Origin: Gammaproteobacteria bacterium
GTDB lineage: Bacteria; Pseudomonadota; Gammaproteobacteria; Granulosicoccales; Granulosicoccaceae
Assembly (NCBI GenBank): GCA_019634245.1
Contig: JAHQVR010000148.1
Location: 1 to 11,570, forward strand
Length of the DNA: 11,570 bases
Reading direction: 5' to 3'
Position 1 is the first letter of the stretch; the number at the start of each line of letters is the position of its first letter. Positions 1 to 6,224 of this stretch are shown piece after piece. Both the position numbers and the translations under genes were made by a program. The notes below the pieces were generated by a model. The model ran no database searches, was not told the DNA's origin, and saw only the letters and a list, made by a program, of their open reading frames with translations.

Positions 1-1
1 C

Positions 2-76
2 ATTATGCTCGTTATGATCTTTTCGATAATCGTCCCCTATTTATACTCGGAACTGCGCTCGAGTAAAGTGCAATGA
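2..76 (+). CDS. Sugar ABC transporter permease, C-terminal end (partial)
   Basis: Only the last 24 codons are present, read in the frame starting at base 2 and ending at TGA 74-76. The peptide is a hydrophobic segment (IMLVMIFSIIVPYLYSELRS) followed by a short basic, polar tail (SKVQ). That is the usual ending of MalF/UgpA-type inner-membrane permeases: a last transmembrane helix and a cytoplasmic tail. The assignment rests mainly on position: the stop overlaps the start of the next gene in an ATGA arrangement, and that next gene is a MalG-type permease. Such importers normally carry two permeases in this order, so this is very likely the first one. The body of the gene lies outside the window. 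Confidence 0.72.
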   Translation: MMLVMIFSIIVPYLYSELRSSKVQ

Positions 77-951
77 GCATCCCTGCGCAGCCCACTCAAC
101 ACTCAAGTCGCCTAATGCGGTTGGTTTTATATTCAGCCCTGTTATTTTTTGCGATTTACTATCTATTACCGCTCTACGTCATGCTGGTAAATTCCATAAA
201 ACCCTTGGAAGAAATCAGACAAGGAGATATGCTCGCTCTGCCGAGTGCCGTGACGCTGCAACCATGGAGCCAAGCCTGGAGTCAGGCACAAATTGGCGTA
301 CAAGCCACAGGTCTGAAACCGTACTTTCTAAACTCTTTAGCTATGGTGGTACCCGCGGTTGTGATTTCGACCATTCTGGGTGCACTCAATGGGTACATAT
401 TAACTAAGTGGCGCTTTCGGGGTCACGGATTGGTCTTTGGCCTTCTGCTTCTTTCGTGTTTTATACCGTTTCAAATTGTGTTGATTCCCATGGCTCGCAT
501 GCTCGGAATTTTGGGACTGGCGGGTTCCACTGGCGGCTTGGTGTTAGTGCATGTCGTTTATGGGTTAGGATTTACCACCTTGTTCTTTCGAAATTACTAT
601 GAAGCATTTCCCTCTGAATTAGTGCGAGCTGCACAGATTGATGGTGCCGGATTCTTTCGTATCTTCTTTAGGATTTTACTGCCGTCTTCTGCACCCATCA
701 TAGTGGTCACGGTCATTTGGCAGTTCACGAACATATGGAACGATTTTCTATTCGGTGCCAGTTTTGCCGATGCCGACTCCATGCCAATGACCGTGGCACT
801 GAACAATCTAGTGAGTTCCTCCACTGGTGTGAAGGAGTACAACGTCCACTTTGCCGGCGCAATTCTAGCGGCTCTACCAACGCTAATCGTCTATGTGGTG
901 TCAGGTCGATATTTTGTTCGTGGCCTCATGGCTGGTGCGGTAAAAGGATAA
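73..951 (+). CDS. Carbohydrate ABC transporter permease, MalG/UgpE type
   Basis: This 292-residue inner-membrane protein is the second permease of a binding-protein-dependent carbohydrate importer (CUT1 class). Hydrophobic segments are visible near residues 16-38, 87-110, 119-139, 152-172, 205-225 and 260-282, consistent with the six-helix MalG topology. The EAA loop that contacts the ATPase is clear at about residues 177-204: EAFPSELVRAAQIDGAG followed by a basic stretch and LLP. The length is normal for the family. The ATG at 73 overlaps the upstream permease stop (ATGA), implying translational coupling. The ATPase gene starts 4 bases after this stop, so the three genes form one operon. The substrate cannot be read from the sequence; the binding-protein gene is not in the window and probably lies upstream. 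Confidence 0.93.
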   Translation: MSIPAQPTQHSSRLMRLVLYSALLFFAIYYLLPLYVMLVNSIKPLEEIRQGDMLALPSAVTLQPWSQAWSQAQIGVQATGLKPYFLNSLAMVVPAVVISTILGALNGYILTKWRFRGHGLVFGLLLLSCFIPFQIVLIPMARMLGILGLAGSTGGLVLVHVVYGLGFTTLFFRNYYEAFPSELVRAAQIDGAGFFRIFFRILLPSSAPIIVVTVIWQFTNIWNDFLFGASFADADSMPMTVALNNLVSSSTGVKEYNVHFAGAILAALPTLIVYVVSGRYFVRGLMAGAVKG

Positions 952-955
952 ACAT

Positions 956-2083
956 ATGTCAGGCGACTCTCAATCAAATATCAACCCATCGTTTTTAAAA
1001 ATTTCTAACATTCACAAAGCCTTCGGAAATGTCGAGGTTTTACACGACATAAATATCGATATGGAAGAGGGCGGATTTTTAGTTCTGGTAGGGCCCTCTG
1101 GTTGTGGAAAGTCCACCTTATTGAATTTAATTGCAGGTTTTGAAACGCCTTCTTCGGGTGATATTGCTCTTGGCTGCCGCTCAATCATGGGATTGCACCC
1201 ATCACAGCGGGACATAGCGATGGTCTTTCAATCCTATGCACTTTATCCAAACATGAATGTGGAGAAAAATATCGGCTTTGGCATGGAAACGCGCGGGGTT
1301 CCAAAAAATGAGCGTAAACAGAAAATTGCGGAAGTTGCGGATATATTGCAAATAGGTCAGCTGTTGAAACGCAAACCCGCTCAACTCTCAGGAGGGCAAC
1401 GACAGCGGGTCGCCATGGGTAGGGCACTCGTCAGAGATCCTCGCGTATTTTTATTCGATGAGCCTTTGTCAAATCTCGATGCAAGGCTTCGCGTAGATAT
1501 GCGAGTTGAAATAAAAAAACTTCACGAACGCCTAGGTACAACCATCGTGTACGTAACTCATGATCAAATTGAAGCGATGACTCTGGCCACTAAGATCGCA
1601 GTACTCAACGACGGACAAGTTCTGCAGACAGGCACTCCAGAAGAAATTTACGATGCCCCAGCGAATGAGTTTGTAGCTGACTTTATGGGCTCACCGGCGA
1701 TGAACAAAGTCAAGGCAAGCTTACAACCCCTCGAACAAGGACTTGGTGTCAAAATTGGTAGACATCAAATCAGCATCCCCAATCCATCTAATCAATTGTG
1801 GGAACTGTCGAAAAAACACACCGATGTCCTGATGGGTATCCGAGCTGAGGACATCACGCTGGCCGATCCAATCAATGGGAGTAATGACACCATCACACTA
1901 CCTATCACGTTTGTTGAGCCTACCGGCTCCGATACATTTATCACAGTACAAGAAGAATCAATGGCTTTTATAGCGCGAATTCCCAATAACCTAAAACCCC
2001 AATATGGTGAGACGATCTCGCTCGAACTCAATCCGGATAAATTGCATTTTTTCTCGATAGATTCAAGGCAACGCATTGCTTAA
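956..2083 (+). CDS. Sugar ABC transporter ATP-binding protein, MalK/UgpC type
   Basis: This 375-residue cytoplasmic ATPase powers the importer formed with the two preceding permeases. All nucleotide-binding elements are intact: Walker A GPSGCGKST at residues 46-54, Q-loop glutamine at 92 (VFQSYALYP), signature LSGGQRQRV at 144-152, Walker B VFLFDEP at 164-170 with D-loop SNLD after it, and the H-loop histidine at 202 (THDQ). After about residue 240 (FMGSPAMN) comes the C-terminal OB-fold/TOBE regulatory region typical of MalK and UgpC, with the MGIRAEDI element that marks this subgroup. Length matches the family. A purine-rich AAAAGGA just before the upstream stop serves as ribosome site. UgpC, MalK and other CUT1 ATPases cannot be told apart reliably here, so no symbol is given. 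Confidence 0.95.
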   Translation: MSGDSQSNINPSFLKISNIHKAFGNVEVLHDINIDMEEGGFLVLVGPSGCGKSTLLNLIAGFETPSSGDIALGCRSIMGLHPSQRDIAMVFQSYALYPNMNVEKNIGFGMETRGVPKNERKQKIAEVADILQIGQLLKRKPAQLSGGQRQRVAMGRALVRDPRVFLFDEPLSNLDARLRVDMRVEIKKLHERLGTTIVYVTHDQIEAMTLATKIAVLNDGQVLQTGTPEEIYDAPANEFVADFMGSPAMNKVKASLQPLEQGLGVKIGRHQISIPNPSNQLWELSKKHTDVLMGIRAEDITLADPINGSNDTITLPITFVEPTGSDTFITVQEESMAFIARIPNNLKPQYGETISLELNPDKLHFFSIDSRQRIA

Positions 2084-2114
2084 GGTTCTAGTTACACACC
2101 GCTGAGGTCAAATC

Positions 2115-2423
2115 ATGATCCGACATATTGTTCTGACAAAATTTAAAAGAGACGTGTCTGAGGACACTATCTCTGAAATCTATGATGGATTAAATCGATT
2201 GGTAGACCAGATGGACTGCGCCAGTGGTTTTACCGGCGGGCGTTCGAAAAGCCCTGAACAGATCGAACGTGGGTATATGCACGGGTTCGTTATCGACTTC
2301 AACAGCTGGGAAAGTTTGCAACAATACATCGACAATAAAACCCATAAACAGCTTGGAAAGTCACTAGTTGACCATGCTGAGGGCGGAATTGAAGGCATTC
2401 TGGTGCTAGATTTGGAGGTTTAA
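2115..2423 (+). CDS. Dabb (stress-responsive A/B barrel) domain protein
   Basis: A 102-residue protein that spans one complete Dabb domain. Features are the N-terminal MIRHIVLTKFK strand, a helix that ends near residue 37, a central GFVIDFNSWESLQQYIDN block at about residues 55-72, and the typical end in which HKQLGKSLVDH leads into a last beta strand. Dabb proteins are small dimeric ferredoxin-like folds; some act as cyclases or aldolases but most are uncharacterised, so no reaction is assigned. A GAGG at 2104-2107, seven bases before the ATG, is a good ribosome site. The gap from the ABC ATPase gene is only 31 bases on the same strand, so it probably shares the transporter operon. Dabb genes recur next to sugar catabolic and transport genes, suggesting a role on the imported compound (inference). 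Confidence 0.88.
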   Translation: MIRHIVLTKFKRDVSEDTISEIYDGLNRLVDQMDCASGFTGGRSKSPEQIERGYMHGFVIDFNSWESLQQYIDNKTHKQLGKSLVDHAEGGIEGILVLDLEV

Positions 2424-2576
2424 CAGTCGGGTATCAGTGATTAGCTAGCTTCTAAAAAGGGGGCTAATGTAAGTTAGGTACTATTACACAGTAACGCTAA
2501 ATCACAGTCGGTGAGACTAATGAACGACAAGTTAACGACAGGATTTGCCCGTTGATATGGGAAGTTGAGTCCAAGT
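2424..2576. other. Intergenic stretch between the Dabb gene and the phzF remnant
   Basis: No gene is supported in these 153 bases. A loose inverted repeat ATTAGC...GCTAAT at 2440-2468 lies just past the Dabb gene, but has no T tract, so it is not called a terminator. Confidence 0.4.
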
Positions 2577-2759
2577 ATGAGCAAAGAACTATTTAAAGCC
2601 GCGTCTTTTTCAGACGGCGAATTTGGGGGAAACCCAGTAGGTGTAGATATATCTTCGAAACATCCGCCTGCGCTCGAGATGCACCGCACCGCCATGGAAA
2701 TTGAATACTCCGAGACTGCGTTTGCCTTACATCCACTACATTGCTACATTAGGCCTTGA
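2577..2759 (+). pseudogene. Truncated PhzF-family isomerase remnant (N-terminal part)
   Basis: Sixty codons from ATG 2577 match the beginning of PhzF-family proteins (diaminopimelate-epimerase-like fold; about 260-300 residues when complete). The diagnostic opening is FKAASFSDGEFGGNPVGV, then a proline-containing linker, then MEIEYSETAFALH, which contains the conserved SETAF segment with the catalytic glutamate of PhzF. The reading frame then loses family resemblance and stops at TGA 2757-2759. In another frame just before the stop the bases can be read as HYIATLGLES, which resembles the later conserved HATIALG block of PhzF. This would fit an internal deletion with a frame change. The gene is therefore broken and probably non-functional. 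A TTG at 2565 would add four residues; ATG 2577 fits the family start better. Confidence 0.75.
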
Positions 2760-2780
2760 ATCCATGAAGTTTAATGATTT

Positions 2781-3218
2781 ATGAAACTTTTCAAGATAGT
2801 TACGGCCGTAGTGCTGTGTGGTAGTGCTGTTGTAGCAACTCCGATCGCACGCGCATCGTGTTTAATTAACATTACAGTCACAAATGGCACAAACGGAGAT
2901 ATCAATATATTACCGAGCGCATCCAAATCTAAACGCATTGGTGGAACCTGGCGGCGCTTGACCAAAGGCGGCTGGTTTCACGATGCCAGTGATAGTGATC
3001 TTCGGCTGTCGCCGGGTGAATCCATATCTGATGACTATCTTGCGACATCGAATTGCACGAGAAATCGGAGGTACTATTTGCGCGCTAATTGTGTTGAAAC
3101 TGACAACGCCTATGGACCGGCTATTTATGTCTACGCGCCGAGTCGATCAGGGAAAACTAAATCGCAATCGATTAACGCGATTATGGAATTTACGCTGGAC
3201 GAATGGGACTGTATTTAA
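2781..3218 (+). CDS. Small exported protein of unknown function
   Basis: A 145-residue protein I do not recognise. It begins with a clear Sec signal peptide: basic start MKLFK, hydrophobic core to about residue 21, and a likely cleavage after the ARA at 24-26, just before C-L-I-N or one residue earlier. The predicted mature part is about 119 residues with four cysteines (27, 92, 104, 144), an even number that could form two disulfides in the periplasm or outside the cell. The chain looks beta-rich, with a basic patch around residues 49-60 (SKRIGGTWRRL) and a last segment EFTLDEWDCI. It lies between a broken phzF remnant and a transposase remnant, so it may be a recent arrival or an orphan. 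No strong ribosome site is visible before the ATG, which lowers confidence that it is well expressed. Confidence 0.6.
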   Translation: MKLFKIVTAVVLCGSAVVATPIARASCLINITVTNGTNGDINILPSASKSKRIGGTWRRLTKGGWFHDASDSDLRLSPGESISDDYLATSNCTRNRRYYLRANCVETDNAYGPAIYVYAPSRSGKTKSQSINAIMEFTLDEWDCI

Positions 3219-3270
3219 GCTTCGGCATTTTATGAGACTGTCTTTTTAAGTGTGCAAACGCCTATAAGGG

Positions 3271-3455
3271 TTAAAGGTGTGCGGTTACCTGTTCACCAAA
3301 TTCAATACTAAATCTGTTCAATGTAGGATTCCAGTTTCTAATCGGCATCGTCCACTTTTGGATGCTTGGTCAATAGCCAAATAGACCACTTTAAACGCAG
3401 CCTGATCATCAGGAAACACTTTACGATTGCGGTGGCGTTTTCGTTTTAACGATGC
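3271..3455 (-). pseudogene. IS256-family transposase, C-terminal remnant with frameshift
   Basis: Reading the - strand toward the stop at 3271-3273 gives the tail of an IS256-type (MULE-related) transposase. First comes RKVFPDDQAAFKVVYLAIDQ then ASK in one frame, and then, after the run of A at 3356-3359 (T on the + strand), KWTMPIRNWNPTLNRFSIEF and GEQVTAHL in the next frame. These are the adjacent conserved C-terminal blocks of the family (FPDDxAxxKVVYLAI and KWTMPxxNW). They are separated by what looks like a single missing base in the A homopolymer. Only about 60 codons remain, against a normal length near 400, and no terminal inverted repeat is evident. It is a dead fragment of an insertion sequence. 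The upstream limit near 3455 is approximate because similarity fades there. Confidence 0.8.
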
Positions 3456-3474
3456 AGTTCTTGGGCTACTGAAA

Positions 3475-3492
3475 AGATCGCATTAGCGATCT
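3475..3492 (-). terminator. Hairpin overlapping the stop of the SnoaL-like gene
   Basis: A perfect 7-base inverted repeat AGATCGC-(4 bases)-GCGATCT. Read on the - strand it spans the stop codon of the SnoaL-like gene and is followed by TTTTC. A short stem with a short U tract at the gene end fits a weak intrinsic terminator. The stem is short and the U tract interrupted, so the call is tentative. Confidence 0.4.
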
Positions 3493-4547
3493 GTAGCTGG
3501 AAAAGGAATGCTGCCAGCAACCCGTGCTTTATTGAACTCACGCAACCTGGCAAACACATCAACACCAAGCTGATGCCAGGCATCGAGAAGATCAACCATC
3601 ACCCAATTCTCACGGATTAATCCGTTCTCGATCCGCCAAAAATCTAGAGAACACATCGTTATTCGTTTGCCCGCCGGCGCTATGCCCATCCAACCATCGT
3701 GTGTGACGGTTTGAATCATGTTAGGCCAACCTGTTACCGCCACATAGTCGCCATCACCAAAAAAATGATAGGTAATCTTTTCGCGTTCAAGCCCTCGATC
3801 CGGCATGGCGTTGAGAAATGGGATTTGGTGCCAATGGCGAAAACCTGAAATGCCCCTGCCGGTACCGATGCCAGATGGCCCATACCAGCTCATGCGCGGA
3901 TGCCAAAACCGCTCCATTTCCATCAATTCGGGACCACCTTGAGATGGATGTTTCTTCATATGTTCAAGCATGTCGACGACTAGCTGGCAGGCATTATTTG
4001 AGCGAGTCTGGTCGAAGGGTCCGGGCACCAACCCATCACTGGTCGCCGGCCCTGGCACATGCCACTCACGACCTAAGCTCGGCGCCATGGGCCAGGCGCC
4101 GGCTTGCAGCATTAATTCAGGTATATCCCAAATGGCTTGAACCTCAACCACTTTGTCTTCAACTACCCGATAGAACTCGTGAAACCGCATATGCACCATG
4201 TGCCCTGTGGGTGGTATGTCGAGCCAGGGAGCGATGAACGTACCGGTATAAAAACCACCACAACCCACCCAACTATCACCATGCTCAGTGGGGCCTGCCA
4301 TGACGATATAGTCGCGCCGCTCCAGATCAGGAATCGCCCGAAAAAGCGGTGCATAGGATTTATCGTACAGCTCTGTCGGACCCTGCATGTCACCGAGCGG
4401 ATACGCCATATGAATTGCTGCATCGGGTGAAATGATGTGCTGAAGTGACGCCCGCACAGAAGATTCATCAAAGTCATACATGGCTTTACGAAACGGTGCG
4501 ATTAGGGCTTTATTGCGAGTGGGTATATCTAGTTCGATTTCGCTCAT
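3483..4547 (-). CDS. Protein with two SnoaL/NTF2-like domains
   Basis: This 354-residue soluble protein appears to be two SnoaL-type (ester cyclase/NTF2-like) domains in tandem. The first covers about residues 12-150, with FDESSVRASLQHIISPDAAI, a central AIPDLERRDYIVMAG block and HEFYRVVEDKVVEVQAIWDI. The second covers about residues 185-335, with the same elements ERFWHPRMSWYGPSGIG, GDGDYVAVTGWPN and DFWRIENGLIRENWVMVDLL. The paired F/W-R-x-x-x-G/D-K/L motifs near 125-140 and 303-318 show the internal repeat. Family members include polyketide cyclases, but most bacterial two-domain forms have no known reaction. There is no signal peptide or membrane segment. A GGAGG at 4562-4566 lies 14 bases before the ATG, longer than ideal. 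The ligase gene ends 105 bases upstream on the same strand, so co-transcription is possible. Confidence 0.82.
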   Translation of the reverse strand: MSEIELDIPTRNKALIAPFRKAMYDFDESSVRASLQHIISPDAAIHMAYPLGDMQGPTELYDKSYAPLFRAIPDLERRDYIVMAGPTEHGDSWVGCGGFYTGTFIAPWLDIPPTGHMVHMRFHEFYRVVEDKVVEVQAIWDIPELMLQAGAWPMAPSLGREWHVPGPATSDGLVPGPFDQTRSNNACQLVVDMLEHMKKHPSQGGPELMEMERFWHPRMSWYGPSGIGTGRGISGFRHWHQIPFLNAMPDRGLEREKITYHFFGDGDYVAVTGWPNMIQTVTHDGWMGIAPAGKRITMCSLDFWRIENGLIRENWVMVDLLDAWHQLGVDVFARLREFNKARVAGSIPFPATDR

Positions 4548-4561
4548 AATGGCGGGATTTA

Positions 4562-4566
4562 CCTCC
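4562..4566 (-). promoter_or_regulatory. Ribosome binding site of the SnoaL-like gene, wide spacing
   Basis: On the - strand this is GGAGG, a full Shine-Dalgarno core, but it is separated from the ATG at 4547-4545 by 14 bases, wider than the usual 5-10. No alternative in-frame start closer to it is apparent, so the ATG is kept as the start. Confidence 0.5.
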
Positions 4567-4652
4567 AGATAGTGCTTGCGCGCATTAGCTATGCTCTAGG
4601 TTGCGGTATTCGTGCTTAGAATATTTTTTAGATACGGTTTCTAGGCATTGAA

Positions 4653-6224
4653 TTACTCGCCAGCTAACTCGTTTTTTAATTCCTCTTTGTTGATTTGGTT
4701 CTGATCGCTTTGTACCAGTGGTAGTGATTTTCGGTAAACAATTCGGCTGGGGATCATGTAAGAGGCGAGATGTTTTTTAAGCTCAAAGGTGATTTCTTTC
4801 TCCGAAAGCTCACCGGCCGCGGAATACACCATCACGATCTCTTCTTCAATTTGAGGGTTTTCCATACCAAATACAGCGCACTGGTGTATCTGTGGTAGGT
4901 TTTTTTCCACGACCGATTCAACTTCATAAGGAGAAACTCGGAAACCACTGGTTTTGATCATGTCATCGCGACGATCAACAAAGTAAAAATATCCCTCTTC
5001 GTCTTTATAAACATAGTCGCCAGTAGCTACGACAATTTCATCTGTTAATTGTCCTTGCAAATCGACCACATTCTTTAACATCTGAACCGATTTGAATCGT
5101 TCTGAGGTTTCTTTTGGTGCATTCCAAAAGCCTCTGTAAATGTAGCCACCGCGGTGGATCAACTCTCCCACAACACGGGGTTCGCATTCTAATCCGTTCT
5201 CGTCAATCACATACAATTCGACATCTGGAATGGGTTTACCAATCGAATTGGGCCGAATCTTAATCTGAGATGGGTGCAGATACGTGGAACGGAAGGCCTC
5301 GGTAAGCCCATGCATAGAGTAGAAATGAGCGTTTCTGAAGGTTTTCGAGCAATTTTCTATCATCCTCTCAGTCACATTCCCGCCAGAGGAGGTGATGATA
5401 CGTACATTGTCTAGTAGTTCAACGGTGGGGGCGGTGTAGAGATCTTCATCGAACATTTGCGAGATATTCACCGGCATCAGCGGCAATACCGTTACACCAT
5501 CGTTGATGACATGATTAAAGAAGTCATCGGGTAAGATAAATCGATGTAAGGCAAGGGTAGCTTTGTTCAACAGAGCACAAAATATTTGGTTCAATCCATA
5601 ATCAAGATTGAATATCAGTAAGCCAGAAATCACATCCTGTTCATTCAGCTCTAAATACTGAGACACCACCCTGGCAGAATCAATCAAATTTCTGTGCGAT
5701 ATAACAATGCCTTTGGGAGTGCCGGTAAGCCCAAACGAGTAGGTTATAACGGCATTGTCGTGACCATTGATATCGCATTGGTAAGGCTTGTTATAGTATT
5801 TAAATATCTCCTCAAAGGAGGGGATGTCCTTTCCTGCTGTTTCAATAGAAATTATGTGCCCATCGAACTTTATTTCTTCAATACTCTCAAGCTTGAGTTT
5901 GTCTGTGATGACGCACTGAATCTCACAATCATCGATTATGTATTGCACTTGTTCCGGCTTTAACAGCCGCGTTAAAGGTACCAAAATATAGTCGGTGGAC
6001 AGAACTGCTAAAATTGCGATTACCTGTGAAATATCTTTCTTGGTATAAATCCCAACTCGCGCACCTTTTGGTAGATCCAATTCCTGCAAGTAGAGCGCTA
6101 TTTGGTTAACACGTAGTAACAACTCAGAATAGGTGAGCTGTTTTTCTGCGTGTACCAAAGCAACTTTATCAGGATGTGCCTCTTCGGCCTTTTCAAGCAG
6201 AATACGAATACAGTTTATTGACAT
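4653..6224 (-). CDS. AMP-forming acyl/aminoacyl ligase of the ANL superfamily, altered core motifs
   Basis: A 523-residue protein with the full ANL layout: large N-terminal domain to about residue 417 and small C-terminal lid. Recognisable motifs are A3 YSFGLTGTPKG (162-172), A5 YSMHGLTE (302-309), A7 TGDYVY (401-406), and A8 RRDDMIKTSGFRVSPYEVE (418-436), a form also seen in exosortase-associated acyl-CoA ligases. Family members join a carboxylate to AMP and then to CoA or a carrier-protein arm. Two departures stand out. The A3 loop has F and L where S and S/T are usual. The A10 motif reads SDQNQINKEEL (506-516), putting Gln510 where the adenylation lysine of the normal GKI lies. The start overlaps the glmL stop by 10 bases. 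By context the substrate may be 3-methylaspartate or a relative, as for VinN in vicenistatin synthesis; this is inference. No carrier-protein gene is visible. Confidence 0.85.
   Translation of the reverse strand: MSINCIRILLEKAEEAHPDKVALVHAEKQLTYSELLLRVNQIALYLQELDLPKGARVGIYTKKDISQVIAILAVLSTDYILVPLTRLLKPEQVQYIIDDCEIQCVITDKLKLESIEEIKFDGHIISIETAGKDIPSFEEIFKYYNKPYQCDINGHDNAVITYSFGLTGTPKGIVISHRNLIDSARVVSQYLELNEQDVISGLLIFNLDYGLNQIFCALLNKATLALHRFILPDDFFNHVINDGVTVLPLMPVNISQMFDEDLYTAPTVELLDNVRIITSSGGNVTERMIENCSKTFRNAHFYSMHGLTEAFRSTYLHPSQIKIRPNSIGKPIPDVELYVIDENGLECEPRVVGELIHRGGYIYRGFWNAPKETSERFKSVQMLKNVVDLQGQLTDEIVVATGDYVYKDEEGYFYFVDRRDDMIKTSGFRVSPYEVESVVEKNLPQIHQCAVFGMENPQIEEEIVMVYSAAGELSEKEITFELKKHLASYMIPSRIVYRKSLPLVQSDQNQINKEELKNELAGE

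Noticed and set aside
1792..2076. Open frame on the - strand inside the ABC ATPase gene
   Set aside because: Antisense shadow of the TOBE region; no family features.
2440..2468. Inverted repeat after the Dabb gene as a terminator
   Set aside because: The stem relies on G-U pairs and a bulge beyond six base pairs, and there is no T tract after it.
3818..4237. 139-codon open frame on the + strand
   Set aside because: Antisense to the SnoaL-like gene, low-complexity composition and no domain.
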